Positions 1 to 5,324 of a stretch of DNA of 5,324 nucleotides are shown here, piece after piece. The notes under the pieces are model-generated. The model worked only from the letters and a program-made list of their open reading frames with translations, was not told the origin of the DNA and did not search any database. The DNA lies in assembly GCA_945878835.1 (NCBI GenBank), contig CAMCUG010000118.1:1-5324 (forward strand), given 5' to 3'. The DNA is from Chryseobacterium gleum (GTDB lineage Bacteria > Bacteroidota > Bacteroidia > Flavobacteriales_D > Sanyastnellaceae). The stretch's first letter is position 1. Each line of letters opens with the position of its first letter. The translations under genes were made by a program, and so were the position numbers.

Positions 1-1558
1 CTTTTTCAAAAACCTTTTGATTTGGCTTCGCTAAGAAGTTCATCAATTTCGTTTTGTCAACGATAACTGAAGTTGCGAAAAGCTTATCTGCATATCCCTG
101 AATGTTTCCTTTGAATTTCGCGTCAAGCACTGCATGCCAAGATGGACGATCGTTTGCTGCAATGCGATTGCGGTACAAGTTTGTCAATGCAACAAAGACA
201 TCTTTGTCTGTTTGCATGTTGTATTCCACGAAGAACGCTTCAGCTGAAGCCTTGAATCCATCAAGCATAGCTTGTTTCTTCGTAGCATCGGTTTCAGCAA
301 AATACTTTTCGAAGGTGCGTTGGAATTCAGAAGCCAAGCCCATGAATTCTGCTCCGCCCATTCCAGTTAAACGAGCATATAAAAATGCTTTTTGAGTCTC
401 GTTGGTTGAAGAATAAAAGTCTTGCAACATCGGAAGTGACTTGCCGTATTTTTCGTTAGCTGCAGAATTGGAAGTCAACCATTTGGTGAATCCAGCTTCA
501 GTCGAAGCTTTCTTTCCTTCAACATCCAAACGCTTTAATCCGCGTGTTTGACCAATGTAATACTTCCAAGAGTTAGCAGTGCTTGCATACTTTGCAGCAT
601 ACATCAAGCGAACACCTTCGTTCGCATCCATGTTCTTCTTCCAAGTCTCTAATTTCAATCCGAAGCATTCAACCAAAATTGGGTTCTGCACGTCTACGGC
701 TTGCTCAACTCCGTAAGAAGTTAAGTAACGAGAAGTTCTTGCAGGATAACCCATGATCATGGCGAAATCACCTTGCTTCACACCACCCATGTTAATAGGG
801 AAGAAGTGCTTAGGCTTCAACGGCGTGTTGTCTTTGCTGTAATCCGCAGGCTTGTTTTCAGCACCCGCATAAATGCGCAACATACTGAAGTCACCGGTGT
901 GACGTGGCCACATCCAGTTGTCGGTGTCACCACCAAATTTACCTACGCTTTCTGGAGGATTACCCACCAAGCGAATGTCGCGGTAGGTTTGATAAACGAA
1001 TAAGTAAAATTCGTTTCCAGCATAAAATGTTTTTACTTCAGAATTGTATAAACCGCTTTCGTTCGCAGACTTCAATAGATCTTTGTTGTGAGCCATAATG
1101 GCCGCTTCGCGCTCTGCTTCAGTCATGTTCGCATTCACAGCGCCCAATACACTTGCTGTTACATCTTCAACACGAACCAAAAAAGAGAGCGTTAAGCCTG
1201 GAATCGGAATCTCTTGGTCCAATGACTTTGCACAAAATCCATTTTGAAGAATGTTGTTTTCTAAGGTTGAAGAAGACTGAATTGCATCGTAAGCGCAGTG
1301 GTGATTGGTGAATACAAGCCCTTTATCGCTCACAATTTCTCCGGTGCAAAATCCAGCACCGAAACGAACAATCGCATCTTTCAAAGACGCTTGATTAATG
1401 TTGTAGATGTCGTCTTTGGAAAGTTTCAATCCAAGACCTTGCATTTCAGCTTCGTTAATTTTATTCAACATAGCCACCACCCACATGCCTTCCGTTGCGA
1501 ACATTGCGCTAGGGACCATCATGAGCACCGTTAGTGCGAGAATGAGATTTTTTTTCAT
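1..1558 (-). CDS. S46 family serine dipeptidyl-peptidase (DPP7/DPP11-like), C-terminus outside window
   Basis: The frame is open from the ATG at 1558-1556 to the window edge, giving 519 residues; S46 enzymes are usually about 700-720, so roughly 200 are missing. Residues 1-21 are a Sec signal peptide (MKKN, hydrophobic core, likely cleavage after MFA), followed by the family's mature start TEGMW (22-26). The catalytic His lies in TNHHC (84-88). The catalytic Asp is D223 in WPRHTGDFS (217-225). Residues N214, W215 and N329 match positions that, from memory of S46 structures, hold the substrate N-terminus. GYPARTSRY (270-278) is another family block. The nucleophile Ser motif (GNSGSP in the family) and the residue that sets P1 preference lie in the missing part, so DPP7 (hydrophobic P1) and DPP11 (acidic P1) cannot be told apart. 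The known role is periplasmic release of dipeptides from peptide N-termini for amino-acid nutrition. It starts 24 nt after yidC and has no Shine-Dalgarno motif, only A/T-rich leader. Confidence 0.93.
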   Translation of the reverse strand, partial: MKKNLILALTVLMMVPSAMFATEGMWVVAMLNKINEAEMQGLGLKLSKDDIYNINQASLKDAIVRFGAGFCTGEIVSDKGLVFTNHHCAYDAIQSSSTLENNILQNGFCAKSLDQEIPIPGLTLSFLVRVEDVTASVLGAVNANMTEAEREAAIMAHNKDLLKSANESGLYNSEVKTFYAGNEFYLFVYQTYRDIRLVGNPPESVGKFGGDTDNWMWPRHTGDFSMLRIYAGAENKPADYSKDNTPLKPKHFFPINMGGVKQGDFAMIMGYPARTSRYLTSYGVEQAVDVQNPILVECFGLKLETWKKNMDANEGVRLMYAAKYASTANSWKYYIGQTRGLKRLDVEGKKASTEAGFTKWLTSNSAANEKYGKSLPMLQDFYSSTNETQKAFLYARLTGMGGAEFMGLASEFQRTFEKYFAETDATKKQAMLDGFKASAEAFFVEYNMQTDKDVFVALTNLYRNRIAANDRPSWHAVLDAKFKGNIQGYADKLFATSVIVDKTKLMNFLAKPNQKVFEK

Positions 1559-1582
1559 TTGATTTATTTGATGTTTGACTTT

Positions 1583-3463
1583 TTACTTTCTTAATTTCTT
1601 CTTGTTGGCATCCAACTTCGCTTGCTGCGCCTTTTGCATTTCTTCAATGCGTGTAGCGAATCCACCTTTTTTCTTCGGCTTCTTTTTGTTCGCTTCAATC
1701 TTCTCGCGAATAGAATCTTCATTCACGAAGTACTTCTTAATGGCCCACATTTGACCAATAGAAATAACGTTCGCAGTGAAGTAATACAAGCTCAATCCTG
1801 AAGGCATGCTGTTGAAGAAGAAGATCATCATGAACGAGAAAATGTTCATCATCACTTTCATGTTCGGCATTCCCGGTTGAGTCATCGTTGGCTGTGAACC
1901 CATGCTCATCTTCGAGTAAACAAACGTAGATGCAGCCATTAACAAAGTGAATCCACTCACGTGCGCTCCGTAGAACGGTACGTTGAAAGGAAGATTTAAA
2001 ATGCTGTCATACGCCGCCAAATCTTCTGCCCACAAGAAACTCTTTCCACGCAATACAATCTCGGCAGGGAAGAATCGGAACATGGCATACAAAATTGGCA
2101 TTTGAAGTAAGACGGGAATACATCCTGCAAACGGATTCACGCCCGTCTGACGGTAAAGCGCCATGGTAGCTTGTTGCTTTTCCATTGGATCTTTTCCTTC
2201 GAACTTCTTGTTAATCTCATCGATCTCAGGTTTCAAAACGCGCATCTTCGCTCCACTTAGGAAGTTTTTCCAAGTAATAGGAAAGAGTACCATCTTAATA
2301 ATAATGGTTACAATCAAAATAATTAATCCGAAGGAAACAATGTAATCTGCCAGGAACCAAAACAAAGGTCGAACCGCATACTTGTTAACGTAGCCAATGA
2401 TCCACCAGCCATAGTCAATGACGTCTGTGAATTCAGCTGCACCGGTTGCTTCAAGAGCCTTGTATTCATTCGGACCTAAGTAAAATTGGAATTCCGATTT
2501 CGCGTTTGAAGATGCTTTGGTCTTCAATGGAAGCTCGGCGTAATATGATTTCGTATGCTGAGAATCTGCAGGAACCATAATGCTTAGGTCTGCATTTTTA
2601 TCGAAGCCTTCTGCGCTAATAATGGCAGCAGTGAAATAATCTTGCTTCATTGCCACCCAGTTCAATTCTTTTTCTGTGCGCTTCTGATCACCTGCGCCTT
2701 CGCTCAAGTAATTGCGGTCTTCTTCCATTTCACGATAGAAAATAGAAGACTTGCTTCGCTCTGCTTGAATACCTTTTTCCTGGGCTAGTCCGTTCAACAA
2801 CCAGCGGAACACTAGCGGAGATCCGAACATTTCATTCTCCATTCCCTTCGCCTCGAAATTACATTTTACATTGTAAGAGTTTGGCTCAAGTGAATACGTC
2901 CACTGCAATTGCGCGTTGTTGCTTCCCGTAGCGGTTAACACCACAGTAGCAGCTCCATCTGTCGCATTGGCAACGGTTGTAGAAGCTGTGAAGTTCAATT
3001 CACTCGACAATAAAACAGCGCCGCTGCCATTCTTCCAAGCAATGTCCATCTTGCTTTGGGCAGTGTCCCAAAGTTGAACTTGTTGTTGTGAATTGTATTT
3101 TCTGTAGTCAGCTTCCAACAATTCTGCTGAATGTAACAATCCTCCTTTCGAGGAAATCTTCACTTTTATTTTACTGTTGGAAAGAACCGTGTACGTCTCT
3201 TGTGCTGGCATCGCAGCTGCATCCATTGACCCGTATCTTGCCGTGTTCAATACAGCAACTTGCGCTTGCGCAGTGGTATCTGTAGTGGCAACAACCGCCG
3301 TGTTCTCCGGAGTTGGAGTGTTCGACTGTTGCGCAGCTTGCCCGGTTTGCTGTGGTGCATTAGCTGCCGCCTCAGCTTTGTTCTTTGCAGAATACCAACT
3401 AAAGCCAACGGCAATAAGCAGCATTAACGAAAGTCCAATGACGGTGTTTTTATCGAATTTCAT
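1583..3463 (-). CDS. yidC: Membrane protein insertase YidC
   Basis: Complete, 626 residues, the usual length for Bacteroidota YidC. It inserts and folds inner-membrane proteins, alone or with SecYEG. The start MKFDKNTVIG matches the conserved N-terminus, and TM1 spans about 8-24. An Ala/Gln/Thr-rich linker (about 27-70) leads into the large periplasmic P1 domain (about 90-340). The conserved Oxa1/YidC core follows: TM2 about 372-397, a cytoplasmic loop with AKMRVLKPEI (405-414) and the helical segment to about 438, TM3 with NPFAGCIPVLLQMPI (443-457), TM4 about 502-519, and TM5-TM6 about 536-578 including FNSMPSGLSLYY (550-561). The tail (585-626) is strongly Lys-rich, as expected for ribosome contact. 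By alignment to E. coli YidC from memory, the groove Arg366 corresponds to K390 here; Lys keeps the charge and I believe it is normal in this phylum. It is probably the first gene of a transcript continuing into the S46 peptidase gene. Confidence 0.97.
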   Translation of the reverse strand: MKFDKNTVIGLSLMLLIAVGFSWYSAKNKAEAAANAPQQTGQAAQQSNTPTPENTAVVATTDTTAQAQVAVLNTARYGSMDAAAMPAQETYTVLSNSKIKVKISSKGGLLHSAELLEADYRKYNSQQQVQLWDTAQSKMDIAWKNGSGAVLLSSELNFTASTTVANATDGAATVVLTATGSNNAQLQWTYSLEPNSYNVKCNFEAKGMENEMFGSPLVFRWLLNGLAQEKGIQAERSKSSIFYREMEEDRNYLSEGAGDQKRTEKELNWVAMKQDYFTAAIISAEGFDKNADLSIMVPADSQHTKSYYAELPLKTKASSNAKSEFQFYLGPNEYKALEATGAAEFTDVIDYGWWIIGYVNKYAVRPLFWFLADYIVSFGLIILIVTIIIKMVLFPITWKNFLSGAKMRVLKPEIDEINKKFEGKDPMEKQQATMALYRQTGVNPFAGCIPVLLQMPILYAMFRFFPAEIVLRGKSFLWAEDLAAYDSILNLPFNVPFYGAHVSGFTLLMAASTFVYSKMSMGSQPTMTQPGMPNMKVMMNIFSFMMIFFFNSMPSGLSLYYFTANVISIGQMWAIKKYFVNEDSIREKIEANKKKPKKKGGFATRIEEMQKAQQAKLDANKKKLRK

Positions 3464-3480
3464 GTTTAGTAAATGAGGTG

Positions 3481-3512
3481 CAAAAGTCGGAAGTATTCAT
3501 AAAAAATCCACT
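3481..3512 (-). promoter_or_regulatory. Candidate promoter for yidC
   Basis: On the minus strand the box GACTTTTG (3488-3481), followed by CACC, resembles the Bacteroidota -7 element TAnnTTTG with one mismatch in the first base. It would place the transcription start near 3477 and leave a leader of about 14 nt. At a 20-bp spacing the -33 tetrad is AGTG (3512-3509), a weak match to TTTG. The -7 box is fairly convincing and the -33 box is not. The assignment is inferred from pattern and position only. Confidence 0.4.
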
Positions 3513-3517
3513 TTTTT
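3501..3517. repeat. A6/T6 dyad between divergent promoters
   Basis: AAAAAA (3501-3506) and TTTTTT (3512-3517, within a run of eight T) flank TCCAC in the middle of the divergent region. Such tracts can bend DNA or act as an UP-like element for either promoter. They are also common by chance in A/T-rich intergenic DNA, so no function is claimed. Confidence 0.3.
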
Positions 3518-3548
3518 TTGTGTTCACTTCAATTAATCGTGAATTTTG
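3517..3548 (+). promoter_or_regulatory. Candidate promoter for the permease-ATPase operon
   Basis: TTTG (3517-3520) is a perfect match to the Bacteroidota -33 element. After 20 bp comes GAATTTTG (3541-3548), a -7 element (TAnnTTTG) with one mismatch in the first base. The spacing is within the known range. Transcription would start near 3552, about six nt before the ATG at 3558, so the message would be almost leaderless. The in-frame TTG at 3546 falls inside the -7 box, which argues against it as the start codon. Inferred from pattern only. Confidence 0.45.
3523..3543. promoter_or_regulatory. Operator-like dyad TTCAC-N11-GTGAA
   Basis: TTCAC (3523-3527) and its exact reverse complement GTGAA (3539-3543) are separated by 11 nt. 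Their centres are 16 bp apart. The dyad occupies the spacer of the candidate importer promoter and clips its -7 box, where a repressor would block RNA polymerase. Five-base arms are short and can arise by chance. It does not resemble a Fur box or another operator I recognise. Confidence 0.22.
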
Positions 3549-3557
3549 CCAAGAATC

Positions 3558-4556
3558 ATGAAGTTAACCCATTCAACCATAAAGTTCTTTGCACTGCTCG
3601 TCTTGCTTATTGTGTTTTGCTTAGCTGCGCTTCTGTTTGGAAGTCAAACAATCTCTTTTGTTTCGTTGTTTGACACCGTTGAATCGACTGCTGGACGGGT
3701 CGTTTGGCAACATCGCATGCCTCACGTTATCGGTGCAATTGTGGTTGGAAGTTCCCTCGCTCTAAGTGGTAATTATATGCAAGTTATTTTTCGAAATCCA
3801 CTTGCTGGACCCTCAGTTCTTGGAATCACAGGCGGAGCCTCATTGGCCATGGCCGTCATATTTCTAACTTCTTGGGGCATGAATTGGTTCCTCAACGCGG
3901 GGACATGGGCTTTATTTATTCCTGCATTTGCAGGGGCAATGTTGGTGCTATCGCTACTACTCGTTATCCAGCGAAAACTCCCCATGGCCTCAACATTACT
4001 TGTTGTGGGTTTGCTCTTTTCGCACTTCACCGGCGCCATTGAAAGCATTCTTCAAAAAATGGCAGGAGCTAACAATGTCAATCAGTTTGTAGTTTGGGGA
4101 ATGGGATCTTTGGATAATCTTACCTTGTCACAAGTGCCTTGGTTGTTTTTAGGGGCCTTCGTTCCCTTCATTCCGACATTTTATTTTTTAAGGAAGTTGA
4201 ACGCTTTCGCTATGGGCGAACAAATAGCAGCTACTTCTGGAGTAGATGTGGTGAAATTACGTTGGGTGTTTTTTATTTCTGTTGGAATTTCCACAGCAAC
4301 CATAACCGCGTTTTGCGGTCCCATTGCCTTCATTGGACTCATGGCGCCGCATGTTGCGCGCATGTTCGTTCGAACCTTCAATCAACTTCAACTTGTACTT
4401 TTCATTCCATTTGTTGGAGCGCTGTTGTTGGTCATTGCCGACGCCCTTTCGCGTTATTACGCATTGCCTCTGAATGCCGTTACCGCTGCAATAGGCATTC
4501 CGTGCGTGTTCTACATCGTATTCAATCCTAAAAGAAGTGGTGTATGGATAAGCTAA
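3558..4556 (+). CDS. FecCD/BtuC-family ABC importer permease
   Basis: 332 residues from the ATG at 3558, the usual family size. A TTG at 3546 would add four residues (MPRI) but sits in the candidate -7 box, so the ATG is preferred. The protein is very hydrophobic, with about ten membrane segments expected. Family blocks are in order: HRMPHVIGAIVVGSSLALSG (52-71), the RNPLAGPSVLGITGGASL segment (79-96), GPIAFIGLMAPHVAR (254-268; this region forms the coupling helices that contact the ATPase) and LPLNAVTAAIGIPCVFY (303-319). Family members import iron-siderophores, heme or cobalamin as dimers with an ATPase dimer and a periplasmic binding protein. The substrate cannot be read from the sequence. 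Its last 13 nt overlap the ATPase gene, pointing to one operon with coupled translation. No binding-protein or TonB-receptor gene lies beside it in this window. Confidence 0.93.
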   Translation: MKLTHSTIKFFALLVLLIVFCLAALLFGSQTISFVSLFDTVESTAGRVVWQHRMPHVIGAIVVGSSLALSGNYMQVIFRNPLAGPSVLGITGGASLAMAVIFLTSWGMNWFLNAGTWALFIPAFAGAMLVLSLLLVIQRKLPMASTLLVVGLLFSHFTGAIESILQKMAGANNVNQFVVWGMGSLDNLTLSQVPWLFLGAFVPFIPTFYFLRKLNAFAMGEQIAATSGVDVVKLRWVFFISVGISTATITAFCGPIAFIGLMAPHVARMFVRTFNQLQLVLFIPFVGALLLVIADALSRYYALPLNAVTAAIGIPCVFYIVFNPKRSGVWIS

Positions 4557-5158
4557 GAGTGGAAAACATTTCAGTTTTACGTGGAAGGAAATCCGTCATT
4601 TCAAACCTGACTGTTGCTTTTAACTCGGGCTCAATGATTGCTATTGAAGGAAACAACGGTTCGGGAAAATCGACTTTTTTAGATGCTGTTGCAGGATTTA
4701 TTTCTCTGACGGAAGGTGAAATTTTTGTGGAAGGAAAACCATTGAGTCAGTTGTCTTATTCCGATCGAGCATCCTTTATTTCCTACGTCCCTTCTCGGAA
4801 AATAACCGCTGCCGCTTTGGAGGTGAAGACCGCAATTGCAGTCGGTGATGTATTTGGAAGGAAAAAGAGTCGGGTGAAAGAGGCCATTCAGAAATTCAAC
4901 CTGAATGAGCTTCAAAATAATTTGCTCACCGAGTTAAGCGATGGTGAATACCAGCGCGTTCAACTCGCGCGTGTATGGGTTCAAGATACGCCTATTGTGC
5001 TGCTCGATGAGCCTGCTGCGCATCTCGACGCTACTTCCCGAGAGAATCTATTTGCTGAATTGCTGAAGTGGGCGGAAGAAGATAAGAAGTTGGTCATTGT
5101 CTGTTCGCATGAATTGCAGTTGAATCAGCGATTTGCTTCACGAATTATTCAATTCTAA
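4544..5158 (+). CDS. ABC importer ATPase, compact FecE/BtuD-like
   Basis: 204 residues, shorter than the roughly 250-260 usual for FecE-type ATPases. It should power the overlapping FecCD permease from the cytoplasmic face. Walker A is GNNGSGKST (36-44), the signature is LSDGE (131-135), Walker B is IVLLDE (151-156) with catalytic E156, the D-loop is HLDAT (160-164) and the switch His is H189 in CSHEL. All catalytic residues are therefore present. The Q-loop position, normally Gln, is S84 in ISYVPSRK (79-86). I recall Bacteroidota relatives with Thr there (VLTE), so this may be a clade trait. The usual A-loop aromatic near residues 11-12 is not evident. The stretch from Q-loop to signature is short (47 residues) and the protein ends 15 residues after H189, without the usual C-terminal extension. 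The frame is intact, so it looks functional rather than decayed. Confidence 0.92.
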   Translation: MDKLRVENISVLRGRKSVISNLTVAFNSGSMIAIEGNNGSGKSTFLDAVAGFISLTEGEIFVEGKPLSQLSYSDRASFISYVPSRKITAAALEVKTAIAVGDVFGRKKSRVKEAIQKFNLNELQNNLLTELSDGEYQRVQLARVWVQDTPIVLLDEPAAHLDATSRENLFAELLKWAEEDKKLVIVCSHELQLNQRFASRIIQF

Positions 5159-5169
5159 GAGTGAGCAAT

Positions 5170-5207
5170 AAATGAGTCTTGAATCTGTTCCACAAAGACT
5201 TATTTTT
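5170..5207 (+). terminator. Hairpin followed by T-run, possible terminator of the importer operon
   Basis: AAATGAGTCTT (5170-5180) pairs with AAGACTTATTT (5195-5205) over 11 bp with one G-T wobble, leaving a 14-nt loop. The right arm runs into a T-rich stretch (5203-5207). It begins 11 nt after the ATPase stop codon, the expected place for an intrinsic terminator. The stem is A/T-rich with a large loop and would be weaker than a classic terminator. The same bases also fit a promoter for the next gene. Confidence 0.45.
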
Positions 5208-5208
5208 A
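5178..5208 (+). promoter_or_regulatory. Weak candidate promoter for the last gene
   Basis: CTTG (5178-5181) and TATTTTTA (5201-5208) are 19 bp apart and each matches the Bacteroidota -33 TTTG and -7 TAnnTTTG elements with one mismatch. Transcription would start near 5212, about 14 nt before the ATG at 5226. It overlaps the hairpin, so the two readings compete or combine. The -7 box lacks the characteristic final G. Confidence 0.25.
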
Positions 5209-5225
5209 CAAAAAATTATTAGACC

Positions 5226-5324
5226 ATGAATAGAAGGCTAACCCTTTTCTTTGCGCTATGTGCGTTTGTTTCTTTTTCTCAATCAAAAAGCGTAACCGCT
5301 CCAATCACCGATGTAACACTATTC
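5226..5324 (+). CDS. Secreted protein, N-terminal fragment; possibly MuiA/DUF4139 family
   Basis: The frame is open from the ATG at 5226 to the window edge, giving exactly 33 codons. Residues 1-18 form a Sec signal peptide: MNRR, a hydrophobic stretch (LTLFFALCAFVSF), then SQS, a common end of signal peptides in flavobacteria. The mature start, VTAPITDVTLF (23-33), resembles the opening of MuiA-like proteins with DUF4140/DUF4139 domains, where a sequence of the type I-x-x-VT-V/L-F is followed by a GAxVTR-like motif. That motif would lie just past the edge, so the family call rests on about ten residues. It lies 67 nt after the ATPase gene on the same strand. I am confident of a secreted protein gene and only moderately of the family. 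Confidence 0.6.
   Translation, partial: MNRRLTLFFALCAFVSFSQSKSVTAPITDVTLF

Noticed and set aside
102..1534. Several plus-strand open frames of 64-97 codons in the left third
   Set aside because: All lie antisense to the S46 peptidase reading frame, which is continuous and carries clear family motifs.
3087..3463. Low-complexity Ala/Gln/Thr coding stretch as a repeat or foreign insertion
   Set aside because: A variable periplasmic linker between TM1 and the P1 domain is normal in YidC, the frame is intact, and no tandem repeat unit is visible.
3177..3476. 99-codon plus-strand open frame opposite the start of yidC
   Set aside because: It lies antisense to the yidC signal-anchor and Ala-rich linker; its Ala/Cys-rich composition is the complement of that low-complexity region. 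It has no promoter or family resemblance.
3546..3548. TTG as the start codon of the permease
   Set aside because: It lies inside the candidate -7 box and adds only MPRI before a normal start at the ATG at 3558, where MKLTHSTIKF gives a typical N-terminus.
3464..3557. Fur box or cobalamin riboswitch controlling the importer
   Set aside because: No GATAATGATAATCATTATC-like palindrome is seen, and the 94-bp gap with a predicted leader of a few nucleotides is too short for a cobalamin riboswitch.
3773..4915. Antisense and shifted open frames within the permease and ATPase genes, including a 130-codon frame at 4139-4531
   Set aside because: They overlap genes with strong family motifs and have cysteine- and histidine-rich, unstructured translations typical of out-of-frame reading.

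Overview
The window looks like chromosomal DNA from a Bacteroidota bacterium, probably Flavobacteriia-like. The evidence is a YidC whose closest resemblance is to Bacteroidota members, a secreted S46-family dipeptidyl-peptidase (a family common in Bacteroidota and some Gammaproteobacteria), gene starts without Shine-Dalgarno motifs, and promoter -7 boxes resembling the Bacteroidota TAnnTTTG pattern. There are no RNA genes, CRISPR arrays, insertion sequences or phage genes. Coding density is very high, and only three short gaps are non-coding.

Layout. Positions 1-1558 (minus) hold the first 519 residues of an S46 serine dipeptidyl-peptidase; its C-terminus lies beyond the left edge. Positions 1583-3463 (minus) hold complete yidC, encoding the inner-membrane protein insertase. 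It lies 24 nt upstream of the peptidase gene, so the two probably share a transcript. Positions 3464-3557 are a divergent intergenic region with back-to-back promoter candidates, an A/T dyad and a small operator-like dyad. Positions 3558-4556 (plus) encode a FecCD/BtuC-type ABC permease. Positions 4544-5158 (plus) encode its ATPase, overlapping the permease gene by 13 nt. Positions 5159-5225 hold a hairpin that could be a terminator and an alternative promoter candidate. Positions 5226-5324 (plus) hold the first 33 residues of a secreted protein resembling the start of the MuiA/DUF4139 family.

How the genes fit together. The permease and ATPase form the membrane and motor parts of a type II importer for iron-siderophore, heme or cobalamin-like substrates. 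No substrate-binding protein gene is next to them, so the binding protein and substrate are unknown. yidC and the peptidase are both envelope genes (membrane protein insertion; periplasmic dipeptide release), but I see no mechanistic link beyond probable co-transcription.

I did not find a convincing undescribed system. The observations most worth a second look are the compact ATPase with a non-glutamine Q-loop, the importer without a binding protein, a near-leaderless start for the permease, and the hairpin before the last gene.
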